DNA of 64,000 nt from Alisma plantago-aquatica (Eukaryota; Streptophyta; Magnoliopsida; Alismatales; Alismataceae), in contig OY856409.1 of NCBI GenBank assembly GCA_963693085.1, forward strand, positions 517,972,303-518,036,302, read 5' to 3'. Positions within the stretch are counted from its first letter, which is position 1; every line of letters starts with the position of its first letter. The translations under genes were made by a program, and so were the position numbers. Shown here one piece after another: positions 46,516 through 58,970 of the stretch. The notes under the pieces were generated by a model. It was not told where the DNA came from. It did no database searches and worked only from the letters and a program-made list of their open reading frames with translations.

Positions 46516-47312
46516 ATAATTAAAGATATAACATAATCATGTAGTGTTATTGCTTAGAATCATATACGAATAACATTGGATGACCCCCTTGATGTGTTTC
46601 TTATATTATTTATTTTATAACAATTTTATGTGTTCTTCGTATTCCTTCTTAAAGTATAAGATGATTTACTTCTCAGTTGTAGATACTTGAACTGCCTAAA
46701 CAGTGATAATTGTTTGGCTTATATTATTTAGTTGAATTTGCTTATCTGTTAATAGTATAAATTGCAATTTAGATTATCAATTCTTATAATAGATGTTGGT
46801 GGAGAGTTATATCTCTCACTGGGATTTTGGTCTCACACCATGGGATCCACTTTTTTTAGGTGGACAAACAGACAGGGACAGAGATCGTGTGGATAAAACT
46901 GATAATAAGAGGAGATGTATACGTTGGATAATGGATGTGTAGTTAGTGTCTAGTAACAAATTCCTATGTGCCATACATGTACACTTAGGTCCTTCAGAGA
47001 GTTTTGTGAATATTGTGCATCACTTTGAGTTTTTGGCTGTAAGCCATAGTGGTATAGACATAGTTTGTATACGTGAGAACATGATTATATGTAACAGGTT
47101 GTGGCTAAATAGCTAGTGAGAAATGAAGTGTAATACCTTTTGTTATGAATGAAATATAGTGGCAACAGTTTATGGTTCCAATTGTGTCTTGATGAGCTTG
47201 AGATCCCGGCATGTGATTGGCTTTAATTTACCCTTTTTTTGGTTATATTGGTATTACTGATAATTCTGCACTTTTTTTAGTAATCTTGCTTTGTGTGGCA
47301 AAGGGAGTCACA

Positions 47313-47950
47313 CAAATATACCTTTCTAGAAAAGCTAGTTCACTAACATACATTCATAGCCAGTTTCTTGAACATGTTTGTTGAATACTCCAAATATCAG
47401 AAGGGACAGATCAAACTGACACCACATGCACATCAAGGAGCAAACTACAAGTGGCGACCACCAGTAGAAGACATCCTCAAACAAAATGTTGAGCTAACTA
47501 GAAGTCATAAACCAAGGTAAGAGTAAAAGACATACCAAGGGACTCAGAAGGAGACATTAGAGCCACATACAAGCATAGATCAATCCAAGCCACTTCAACA
47601 TTGATGGAAAAAGTAGAGGCATAAAAGGAAGTGCTAGAGGTGATGAACCAAAAAAGGTTTCTCCAGGCTTCACATCAAAACAAACAACATGATATTGATT
47701 GAGGTAGTGAAGCAAGGAGAGCATGGACAATAATATGAAGACCTATTAATAAGGGATATTGTTGAATCATGTAGTCACCTATAAGTGTTTGACATAGACA
47801 CGTGTATAGGGAAGCAAATAGGGCCAAACATTTCCTACTTGTAAAGAATAAAGCATGGGCGTTGTCGATTCTGTAGTGAAAACTTCCATGATGAATTTAT
47901 TGTAATATTTAAGGATGACTTGAAGTAATAAAATCAGATATCATTTAACC
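47313..47950 (+). pseudogene. LINE remnant, right part (RNase H-like region)
   Basis: Continues the LINE split by solo LTR E. Around 47440-47480 the frame reads KWRPPVEDILKQNV, like the lead-in to the LINE RNase H domain. At about 47805 it reads REANRAKHFL, like the conserved RE-N-AD-LA end of that domain. Frameshifts and stops separate the parts. Confidence 0.5.
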
Positions 47951-48880
47951 TTAAAAAAGGGAAAATTGTCCAATCAGTCGACTAGGTAATCCAACCATTT
48001 GACTGGTCACAAATCAAGACATAATAGGGAAAAAAGGAGAGTTGTTTGAATTGGAGTCAAACTGATTGATTACATTGAACCACAACATACCTAACATGTT
48101 TAATAGGCAATTTATATGTACCAATCAATCAACTAGATGACCCAACTGGTCAATTAGATGACCAATGGTCAATTGGGAAGAATGTATGAGTTTTCCTGGT
48201 TTGATTATGTTTTGAGTTGTGGTTAGGAATGTGATTGGATTTTTAGAAATTCAACCCCATAAGTCTCCTATATATGTGGTCTAAAGAGTGGCATTCACAT
48301 AGAAAAAAGATTTCTCTAAGAGTTCTTCCTCATGGAGAGATAAAAACTCATTCCAAGGATGATATCCTACAATAGTAGAGGGATAGTGGTTACACTAGCA
48401 CATCAATGACTCTAAGTTATGCTTACTTTTGATAGCCAAGGTGGTGCCCCAAGATCCCCTACATCTACGTGGATAATGTAGAGGCTAAGGCCCTTATGTT
48501 AAGGATTGAGAATGACAACTTCTCCAAGGAGAAGATTAGATGTTGACGTGAGGACAAGAAGGCAATAATAATAACAATAATGATGAGTTTAGATATGGAT
48601 ATGAAAGTGTGAGTTCCATACCAACAAAGGACGTCTTTAGTTGCTACGAAACTAGTGTGCAACAAGGTACATATGATATCCTTTATATATCATTAGTATA
48701 CCCAATTTTTTTGAATATAATGATTCACTTAGCTAAGAGTTTTGTTTAGAAAATTGTATTTTCCTTACGCCTCCTTCACTCAAAATGCTACATTCATGTT
48801 GCAATATTTCATGCCAGACATTTAATTATTCAAGATTTGGAACAAATAAACTTATAATTTTATTAGAAAAAGAAATGGAA
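47951..48880. other. Possible decayed LTR or other repeat
   Basis: Contains degenerate phrases CAGTCGACTAG, TTGACTGGTC and ACTGGTCAATTAG (47975-48170) and a TATATATGTGG at about 48270 followed by a pyrimidine-rich stretch. This layout recalls Copia-type LTRs, but no boundaries or TSD were found. Confidence 0.3.
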
Positions 48881-48892
48881 ATTACATGAATC

Positions 48893-50140
48893 TTATAATA
48901 TTACCTCTACATCATACGAATAATCTTTCCCATAAAATAAACCATTACAAACATGAGCGAGTACAACTTTATTACATTTAAAATCTTCTCTCAAGTCATT
49001 CAAATTACTAAGAATATTGCATCTAATTGTGCGTACATGTCTCATATTATGAAGAGTAAGAATCTTTCTTGAAGGAAACTTCAGATGCACATGGCCCTCT
49101 ATTTTGACTTCAGCAAGGGAGTTATCTCCCAAGGTAATTAAGTTATTGTTTTCAGCCTAGTAGGGTAGAAATAGAGATTTGTCATCACAAACATGCACAT
49201 TTTCCCATGTGTCAACAATGCAATATAGTGTGACTAATATATTAAGAATATCATGTGTAAGATACATGCACTTGTTAGTGTTGGTAGAGGTTCTAGTAGG
49301 GGTAACAATTGGGTTCGGGTTGAGAGGGTCCTAGTTTGGTTCTCAATCCAAATATGCTTGACCTGAACCTAACTTGAAAATAATTTTAGGTCAGACTTGC
49401 TCAACTTGAACCCGAAATTCCTATTTGTGGGTCCAGCCTGATAGATCCAATGGACCCAAAGATACCATGTTAAATTAAAAATCAAAAAATCCAAAAATGG
49501 AAACCCAAAAATGTAAGCCCAAAATACCCAAAATTCAAACCCGAAAAATTAGAAATGCAAACACGCTAAACCTAAAATTGTGGGAAATGTTTGTTGGCTA
49601 AATGTTTCTTTTAAAACAAAGATTCATATAAACTATTGTAGATCAAAATAAATTAATCATAGTTCTCCTTAAAAATAAAAATAGATATTAAAATTTTATA
49701 TCCCTACATTTTAATAAAATATTAGTAAAATAATAATAAATTATTTTTAGGTTGATCAAATTTTTTGGGTGGACAAGTGCAAATATGGACCCGTCCCACA
49801 AATAATTTTGTATTTTTCAGGTTTGGGCCATTTTGGTTTAAAAAATCAAGACCCAGACCCACTTTAGTCGGGTCGAGCAAGTCGGATCCTATTTTTCTAG
49901 CCCTAGGTTCTAGTCTTTGTGTTGACGATAGCTCTGTCAACAATATATGTTTCCTAGACTTCTTGGAGGGACACTTCTTATCCCATTGACCAACATGAAA
50001 ACAAATTCAACACATTTTGATTTTAATTTCTTTGGATCATGCATGTTTCTTCCAGTGAACCTTTCAGTTCCATTTATAAACTTGAATGACCTTCTTTCCC
50101 AGTGTAGGATCGAACATAAAAGAAACTTCAATAGGTAAAT
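48893..50140 (-). pseudogene. Ty1/Copia gag-protease relic, split by a hAT-like element
   Basis: On the minus strand 48893-49132 encodes LGDNSLAEVKIEGHVHLKF and LTLHNMRHVRTIRCN, typical of the Copia segment between protease and integrase. Just upstream (49133-49200) a HVCDDKSLF-like string corresponds to the protease region after a mutated active site. Beyond the insertion (49914-50140) comes a degenerate zinc-knuckle region of gag. Frameshifts and stops are frequent. The rest of pol is missing on the lower-coordinate side. Confidence 0.7.
49297..49905. mobile_element. hAT-like non-autonomous element (609 bp)
   Basis: Flanked by the 8-bp direct repeat GGTTCTAG (49289-49296 and 49906-49913), the duplication size of hAT transposons. 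Ends are TAGGGGTAAC and, inverted, TAGGGCTAGA, imperfect terminal inverted repeats of the hAT TAGGG type. The interior is rich in GGGTTCGGGTT and ACCCGA-like strings on opposite sides. It has no transposase. Confidence 0.7.
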
Positions 50141-52516
50141 TTTACTTATAAAACTTTTCTTGTCCTTGTATCACTATGCAGATCATTAGTTCATATAAAG
50201 AAATTTCTTCCTTCTTTTTTTGACATCTAGAGAAAGGTTAACCCAAGTTTAGAGATATTTTAAATGATGAATATAACTATAAACTTGTTAGATATATGCA
50301 TACCAGCCTTTTAAAAACCATAAACATGGAGTAGGAGCTCATTTTCTTGTTCAGAAATGACTTTTCCTTTAACCATTTGAAATTTCAAAATTTTAACTAC
50401 AGAGCATTTCTCAATATCGAGATCTTAGGTATTTTACTTCCGATCCAAAGTACCCTAAATATAATTTGTGGTAATGGGGGAAAAAGAACTTTATAGGTTG
50501 AAGAGAACATTCAACTAAGATGATAATATACATCATCGACACAGTTCATTCGTCTCTACTATCTTCTCTTAACTTTTAGGGTTTGTTTCATCTGGTTTGG
50601 GCAACCTAAACCTAGTTCATGAGTTAGTTTTACCATTGTCCAACATATCTTCATGTGTTGTCGCCATTTTAAGTGAGTCCCACCAAATTTCTCTATATGG
50701 AAGCCATGTGAATATTACCATGAAAAAAAGAAGTACCCACCAAGTAACAAAGGCTACAATAATAATTTTATCTAAGATTGATGAAAATAGAGACCATATT
50801 CGTACATGGTTAAGAAATAGTGGAACAACAATACATACCATATATTATGCATGATTAAGAAATTGTGCAACAACAACGGTTAACAATGCAAAATTGGCAA
50901 GACCATATCCAATAGGAAATGATAAACTAAGAAATAAATGGGCCCCACAAGTTATCAGATGTTTCGGGTACAGAGACTCGTACAGATGTTGGGTACAGAA
51001 GATGTGAGTCCCACATGCGGTCCACGGTTACCTCATCTAGTTATTGCGTACCAGTGCTCCCAAACCTTTTTTTTATATAAAGGATGTAGTTTTTGTTATA
51101 TTCATGTTCCAAAAATCATATTTCCCAACCATCAGTTATCCCATACTGCTTGCCTCAGAGCAGCAAGGCTCCTTATAAGGAGTAGTGGTCCCCTAGAGGT
51201 TAGGACCTCTCAAGGGCATGATAATTTATGATTGATTGCACAGCCTTGTGTATTACTTAGAGTAAAAAAGAAAAAAAACACACACATACACACTCGCTCG
51301 CTCGCCTCGCCCCGCCTGACCTGGCCCGGCCCGGCCCGGTTTGGTGTGTACATTGATTTATCTTTTTATGAAACAATCTAATTTTTATTTATTTTATTTT
51401 ACAATACGACATTTGGTTTTCTATGTTGCATCATTTGGAGTCCATTGATAGCATTTAAGACATGCAAAATTAACCACTCTTGATTACCCTTTAAGTCGGC
51501 CATTGAATGAGATGTTATTGACGCGCGTTAGAAAGACCAACAGTTGCAGCGATGCAATGTATGCTAGAAGTTACCATGGGACAGATGAGACGCGCTCCAT
51601 ATAAGGAGGCATTCATTCTCATTTGAAAGATATATCGAGAACACCTGAGATACAGTGAGAAAGAAAAGACCTAAGAAAAATCACAACCATTACAGAGAGT
51701 TTCTTGTCCGCTATCGTTTCCCCTTTCCTCCACCGCAATATGCATGTTTCCCAAAACATTCTCATGTTTGTTTCTATCTTACGTTGGTGACACTTCGTGG
51801 TGCATGTCTTGCATCTTTGCGATCAAGGGATAAGGAACAAGTTCAACACAACACTCTCACTTGCACCGATCGGCTATACCAGAGTTGGGGTGGCTGAATC
51901 ATGGAGATAGACCGCTGGACACGTTCGTGCTAGGAGAAACAAAATGTATCTTGAAGATAATATTTCACACACCTTCATCTTAGGCTATGGAGTTTGCATT
52001 TATAACTCATCACTGATTTTCTTCAAATCTATTTACAATTTATTGTAACCATGGTGATTTGGTGGTTGTTTGTGTGCCATATCTAGTTAGCATCTGTCTA
52101 ATCCAAGCATTATTTACACGTTGAGAACTACTATAAATCCAACATTTTCAAGATAAAATATTTGCTTCTATACACATCTATTTAGATTGTATACTACTAT
52201 CATTAGACAGATTAGTTCGTTCCTAAATAGTTGTTAATTAGATATATTTGTTAGCTGCATGTTTTCTTAGAATGGATTCAAAAACCATATTTTTCTGATG
52301 ATGTTGCCTCTCTTCTCCCAGAACGATTCTCTGGTTTGCACTTCCATCGATGGTAATAGAAAATGTGGTTTTGGCTCACATCCTTAGGATTCATGTTGCC
52401 ATCTTACCACTTGAAGAGTCCATTTCAGTTGTGCCTCCACCACAACCCACAAACCTCCTTACTGGAGAAGACCAACATGAACTTGTTGTTCCTAAACCTG
52501 TTATTCCCACTCCTAT
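50141..52516. other. Intergenic DNA without a recognised gene
   Basis: 50500-50850 may contain further Copia gag on the minus strand (YREIWWDSLKMA), but this is weak. 51597 has a CATATAAGG string ahead of a short frame (51655-51897) that lacks an ATG at its start. 52350-52511 encodes a proline-rich open stretch of unknown origin, cut by the insertion of element D. Confidence 0.35.
51270..51340. repeat. Cluster of microsatellites: A-rich, CA, CTCG and GGCCC
   Basis: An A-rich stretch, then (CA)n at about 51279-51292, CTCG units at about 51293-51309 and GGCCC units at about 51323-51339, all adjacent in 70 bp. Confidence 0.85.
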
Positions 52517-55500
52517 TGTAACATCCCTGACCTGGGTTATGATTAACCCTAGATGTTTTGCCTAATAAGGTTGAGTAGATGATTAATCTTATCTTGGGAA
52601 AAGTAATTAGGGCTCATGAGAAACTTATGTTTCAATTTTGGTCATGTTTGAACAATGTTGAAACAATGTTTGCTTATTTTGGACTAAAGTGAAAATTACC
52701 CAAGTTGAGGGGTTAACTTGAAAATTTCACACGATAAAGTGTTCCTCTGATGAGGATACATCATAAGAATCAATATGATGTAGTGATATGGTTTCCACAA
52801 GCTTGGGCACCAAGATAAAGCTTGTAGAGCAATGTATGTGCATTAAAACCTAGTTTTGGTGTAAAGTGCAATTTACCCAAAACCTAGGGTTCAATATGCA
52901 AATTACCACTTCAATAAGGTACCTAATGCTTCTTGGAAACATGTGGATTAAATAAAATTTGAGGGGCGCCTCATTTGATTTAAGTTGGAGGAGAGAGAAT
53001 CTTGATATTAAAATAATCAAGATTTAAGCCTAAGTGAAACCCTAATTCAATTTAGGGCAAAAATAAATGCATTAATTAAAGGGCCTTCAACCAAAATTAA
53101 ATTGGTTGGATTCATATGTGTGTGTACGAGCTTAAATCCTTGCAAAGGCATGAGCATATCCTAAGGAGGTGAAATCCCACTCACCATTCTTATAAGAAAA
53201 AGAATTTCCACTCAAATATGGATATTCTTATTATAAGGGTTAAGGTGCTTAATTTCTTTTCCCTTAATTCTTGGATAATGGAAGGGATATCGGTGGGATA
53301 GAGATGCCTTTGCATGTAAGAAACCAAGGGGGGAGTTGTGGCAACAATTTTGGAATTAAAAGACTTTTATAAAGCATTTTCTCTCTCATCAATTTTGCTT
53401 ATAAAAGTACCCTTTCCAAGCCAAAACAAAGGCTTTTTCGGATCCCTTTCTTTCCCCTTGCTTGGAAAACGACCAAGGAGCTTGGGAGGAGCAGGAGGAC
53501 AACCCCCAACCTGTTGGTAAGGTTCTTGATCTCCTTTCACCTTGAATCCTTGGTGAAAATCAAAAATCAATGTATGAATTCTTCATATCTCGATCCCCTC
53601 TTCAATTCTAACTATTCCTTTTCACTCAAATCTTGAGGACGACCCTTGGAATAGTGAAAGGAGTTGAATCCACCATTGTTTCCATGATCTTGGAGCTTTG
53701 GAGCTCAATTGGAGGCAGGTTTTATAACTTGAACCCTTAATTTTATTATTGCAATCAATTCCTTATCAATTGGTGATCATTTCTACATTTCCAAAATTAA
53801 GTTTGGTTGATTGATGCAATATTCATGGAAATCACAGTAGATTTCGTGATTTTGGAGCTTGATGATGATGACATCATCATAAGCACACACCTCCCCAAAT
53901 ATCTAGGGCAAACAGTTTAAATGTTGAGTCCAAACGGTTTGCAAACCGTTTGGTGGTTTGGGTTCCAAACTGTTTGGAATGGTTGACCATTTCAGATGGT
54001 TGACTGTTTGAAGATATATGTTGTGATACTTGGATCTTAATCCAATGGTTTCAATTGGTTTGATCTTGAAGGTTTCAATTGTGAATGATTCCTTAATTGC
54101 AAACCCTAATCGACTAAGTGTTGAATTTCCAATTGATTGAGATGATGTTTTGGGTTGATTGACCCAAACGGTTTCAAAACCATTTAGGAATCACCCAAAT
54201 GGTCTCAAGACCGTTTGGGGGTCACCCAAGACCGTTTGGAGGTCTAGGGTTAAGTATGGCTAAGTGTTTGAAGGTCTAAAGGTACCAATTTGAATTTCAA
54301 CTACGTGCTGATTTGATAATCAATCCAAGGGTCCAAAACCCTAATTGGATGTCATGGATTTTGATGATGGAATGGGAAAAGGGTCTCAATACCGTTTGGA
54401 GATCGCCCAAATGGTCTCAAGACCATTTGGTGGTCATCCAAGACCATTTGAGGTCAGGTCATATCATGTGATGATGATGGTTCACTGATTTCAATTGATT
54501 TGGTTCCACAATGTCAACCATTGATGGATCCTCAATTTCAAAACCCTAAGTGGTGGTTTCTTGATTATCAAACCTATTTCAATTGGGTTCAAAACCCTAA
54601 ATTCAAGGTCTAATTGAATGGTGATTGATTGGTCCAATTGATGAATACTTTACTGGTTCAATTTATAATTGGTCCATGGATTGAAACCTTGAGTGGATTA
54701 AGTGTTGAAGTACCTTTTTGGTCCATGAGGTTTTGAGAAGGTTTGGACCAAACAGTCTCAAGAACGTTTGGGTCCAAACGATCTCAAACCGTTTGGAGAC
54801 CCAAAGTGCAAACGGTTTCAACATCTATTTTATCCAATTGGTTCCATACTTGTTCAAATGGTTTTCAACCAATTGATTTATGAGAACCAAGATCATTGAG
54901 GGTCTAAGTAATTAATATTGTGAAATTAAACATGGTTAATCCATTTGAATATCTCATGTAATTGAAGGTCCAATATGGTGAACCTATTTGGATACTTAAT
55001 GCATTTTAAGATTTCAATGGTTAGCCCAATTGATCACTTTGTGGAATTGAAAGTTTAATTGGTCAATTCTTTTGAATTCCTTATATAATTGATGGTTTAA
55101 TTGATTATACCATTTGGACATCTAATATGATCAAAGGTCAATTAGCTATGTAGTTATTAATGATGTAGACCCATGATGATTATGAAGGTTAACCCTAGCT
55201 TTGTGTACTCAAGTGAAGAGTTGACCTAGATTAATCTTGTAGTAGTCAACATCCTAGAGAGGATGAAAGGGAGAGTGAATGGGAGAGATGATTGCTTACT
55301 TAATAAGCCCTAATTCTCTCATTATGAATAAATGTGTAATCAGGGTTTGATCGATAATATGAGATCATGAAATCTTTATTGAAAAGATTAATGTACCTTG
55401 ATCCTAAATTAGGGCAAGGTTATAAGAAACCCTAATTTAAGGGCAAAGCTCAGTGAGACCATAATCTAGGGTGATGATGTAACCCTAACTTAGTGTCACA

Positions 55501-57777
55501 ATGTAGGAAACCGTAATTTAATGGGAATTGTATATCCTAACCCTAATTTGGGTATGAGGAAAGAGAAACCCCACTTGAATGTGAATGGTAAACCCTAATC
55601 CTTAAAATGGGATAACGGTATATGAAACCCTAATATAGGGTAGTGCCATTAATGCTAATGTGAAGCCTTAATACTGGGTGATGTGTTGTGAAATCTTAAT
55701 TTCACATAATGCTAAGTGAAACCCTGATATAGAAGGATGTTATATGAAACCCTAATAAAGAGTGATCCTAGGTGAAATCTATATATGTTTGTGAGATGCT
55801 AAGTGAACCTCAAATTATAATTGTGGAAATATTATTCCTATTAATGGAATAGTGATTAATGTATTGACAAATAAAATACCTAGAGGGGTTGATTATGAAT
55901 ATCCTTACATTAATAGTCTCTGACGAAAGGATGAGCCCATATCATTAGTAATGGTTGTATTTTCTAAATAGATGAATCATGACCATTACACTGCATGATG
56001 AATGTGATGATCTAGTGTATAAGTATTAGGATGAGAAATACCCTAATACAATCTAAGTGAATAAACTCAAGTAAGATGAAGGTGATGAGGGAAGTGATAC
56101 ATCAAGGTATGATAGATATCACATCCAACACCCCAATTCTGATATACCATGATGTGTTATAAGTCCATTATAATTGGAATGGATGACACATGAAATGTGT
56201 CATGTCAATTGTTACATTGAGATGTAATGCACCTTGATGATTGTAGGATAGCATGCCTTATGAATAGGTTAATCCAAATCAATATACTATGATACAATCA
56301 TATTCTGATAAAGATAAGAGAGAAACTCATACTTTGTTTTGATAATACATCCAATAATGAATGATAACGATATATAAGTATGTTGAATACTTATGATATC
56401 TATTTTGGCTTCTAGCTGTGAAAAACAATGGAATAGGGATGATCATTAATAATATGATCTTAAGAACCCAAGTGGTGATTTATGGAAAACCCTAATGAAG
56501 GGTGCTGATATAAAAAAAAGAGATACCATTAACCCTTAAGAGGGAATAGTGGTATTACTTAGTGTTGTATGATACTGATGTGAAAGAGAAATCATGAACC
56601 CTAAAAAGGGAATAATGATATTACTTAGTGTTGTATGATACTGATTTGAAAGCATTATAATTGTTATCATGAATACTAATCATACAGGGATGATGAGATG
56701 AGAGGCATAGCCAGGTATGGGCTATGATGCTTGTTTATTGAGAATGTTTTATGGGCTTTATAAGCCTTCATATGCTTTGTGTAGTAAGAATCATGATGTC
56801 CTTGGTCAGATGATCTGAAGGTATTAAGTTACCTAATAAGTGGTAAGAAGTATCCTGTGGTGAGTTATGGGTTCAAATACCCAAATATTATAATCATGAT
56901 GATGAATTGGTTAAGAAGTGGAATTGTTCTTGGTGAGTTGAGGAACTAAGATCCCAATACTTTGTGAAAATAGTATGGCTACTGGCCATGACTCCACAAT
57001 GACAATGCTAGGCTATAGATATATGATCTAAGCTTGAAGAGAGTTAATGTTGTGGTAATGATTCTGTAGTGAATAAATGTTATACATGTTCTTCATATTC
57101 CTTAATGGATAAGTGACATGTTAATCTTTCAAGTTATATCTGCAATGTATTGGATAAGAATATTATTCTAATCTGTTAGACATTGACTTAATTGCTGCCA
57201 AACAAATATAATTCCTTTGTGCATATTTATCTTCTTAAGGTACAATAATAATGTTACTGGTAGAGAGTTATAACTCTCACTGGGGCAATTTACAATTGTC
57301 TCACCCCCGTGGGAACTACATTTTTAGGTGGACGCGGACGAAAAGACAGGAATCCTTCAGTAGGAGAAGGACAGCAGCAACAGTAGTAGGGACAGCAGTG
57401 AAGTCTCAGGTGGAGACACTGGCTGTTATGCCTTGTATAGATGTAGATAGAGTCCTATGTGTCGTCTCTGTACTCTCAGGTCCTCGGAGTAGTAGTTAGT
57501 GTTTTCGAGAGTTTGGCTCAGTGCCTCGATATTTTCATACTGCATGTGTTTAGTTTAATAGAACAGCTGATGCTTGTAATTCACAGAAGGAGATGATACA
57601 AGTTATGTACTTTTAATAATCAGAATGTAAATATGTTACTTTTGTTCTATGTGAGAAAGTTTTTACTTGATTGACCTCTTGATAAAAAGGTTTTAATTTT
57701 TAGTGATTTTTGGTAATCCGCTGCTTAGTGAACGCTTCCACATTAGTTAATTATGTTTTTGTGAGTTGTATGCCACA
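52517..57777 (+). repeat. 5' LTR of element D (5261 bp)
   Basis: Begins TGTAACATCCC and ends TATGCCACA. The preceding 5 bp, CCTAT (52512-52516), would be the left TSD. It carries the AAACGGTCT dyad array (53930-54800) and AAACCCTAA-rich stretches (55300-55760). Its last 600 bp align with LTR C and less closely with LTR A. Confidence 0.9.
53930..54800. repeat. Array of AAACGGTCT/AAACGGTTT dyads in LTR D (5')
   Basis: About seven inverted-repeat motifs, including the perfect 24-bp palindrome at about 53932-53955 whose core is AAACGGTTTGCAAACCGTTT. The 3' LTR has the matching array at 61660-62550. A deletion of about 31 bp between two motif copies distinguishes the 3' LTR near 61915. Confidence 0.9.
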
Positions 57778-57783
57778 ATTAAG

Positions 57784-57795
57784 TGGTATCAGAGC
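57784..57795 (+). other. Primer-binding site of element D (tRNA-iMet)
   Basis: TGGTATCAGAGC, 6 nt after the 5' LTR, followed by the leader shared with elements A and C. Confidence 0.92.
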
Positions 57796-57907
57796 CCTAG
57801 GTTCGCTGAGTCTACAGAGACATAGGACTAAGGTTGTAGAGTCTGTTCTAAGTGTCTTCCAGTTTATCTGATAGTATCTTCTGCTCACATAGGAGAAAAA
57901 GAACTTG

Positions 57908-58970
57908 AAGATTTCTGGACCACATGAAGAACATGTTGCTGAGGGCAGCACTGCTGCACCAGGAGGAGGTGCAAGAGACCAGAATAGGGAAGGGCATGTA
58001 CCTGAACAGCCCCAGATTGACCCAGCTATGATAGAAAATCCAGCTCTCCATGCTCTATTTGAGAAATTCCTGACAGCCATGACACATATGGCAGACATGA
58101 TGCCACCACCTGCACCCAGGGCACTAGCCTATCATGAGGGTTATGGAGCTGGCAAGACTTTCGAGAGACTTCGCCGGGTTGGAGCCATAGACTATGCTGG
58201 CACATCTGATCCAACAGATGCTGATCTATGGCTGACAGAGCTGGAAAAGGCTTTCAGGATCCTTGATATTCCTGAAACTGAAAAGGTACGACATGCTATG
58301 TACCTCCTAATAGGGAGTGTTGGTCATTGGTGGATGATAGAGGAAGATAAGAGACCAGGTGAATAAATTGGATGGGAGGTTTTCTGACGAGAGTTCGTCA
58401 GTAGATACTTCCCTAAGACTTATCTAGATGAGAAGATATCTCAATTTGAGAGGATCAAACAAGGACAGATGAACGTTAGCGAATATGCAGCTAAGTTCAT
58501 GGAGTTCTTGCGGTTTTGTCCGCAAATGGAAGTTAGTGATGAGGAAAGAATTTGGCATTTTGAGAAGGGGTTGAACGTTGAACTAACCACTCGTGTCTGC
58601 TTTAGAGAACAGGGAGAGGTTTGACACCTTTGTGGAGTCGGTAAGGAGGATAGAGAGGTCTGAAATTGAGAAATGACAGACTAGTGGCAAGAAGGTGTAC
58701 ACCCAGTCTCAAGGACAAAGGTCCAAAAGTTTTAAGAAGCTGAGATTTTCTACATCAGTAGTATCATCGAGATTCCATACCCAGACACAATGGATGTCAA
58801 GTAAGGATAGGGATCATAGTAATGTTCCAAATAGAGCTTCTGACATAGCATCAACATCGGTGACTGGATCTCGTAGACATTTTGTGCCCAGGATCTGCTA
58901 CCAATGTAGACAACCGGGACATCTGGCAAAGGATTGTCCATATGGGAATACGATGATGACTCAACCTTAG
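57908..58970 (+). pseudogene. Element D gag, broken
   Basis: Gag of the element A type (ISGPHEEH start, FERLRRV, WLTELEKAFRILDIP), ending in zinc knuckle CYQCRQPGHLAKDC at about 58900-58945. The codon aligned with the gag start of element A is ATT. Stops occur at about 58364 and 58384 and at about 58675. A one-base indel near 58590 shifts the frame. No pol domain follows. Confidence 0.85.

Larger units (their letters stand above)
42245..47312 (+). mobile_element. Solo LTR E (5068 bp), Gypsy, related to LTR A
   Basis: Begins TGTAAGGCCCC and ends GAGTCACA, flanked by the 5-bp duplication CAAAT (42240-42244 and 47313-47317). It has no internal region, so it is a solo LTR left by LTR-LTR recombination. 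Its tail aligns with LTRs A, C and D (GGGATCCACTTTTTTTAGGTGG near 46850) and it has both hairpins of LTR A (46133-46152 and 46480-46505). It carries its own GGTCGAAACAC array. Confidence 0.85.

Noticed and set aside
51655..51897. 80-codon open frame after a TATA-like string
   Set aside because: The frame begins at GTG, has no ATG at its start and no recognisable domain; splicing could not be supported.
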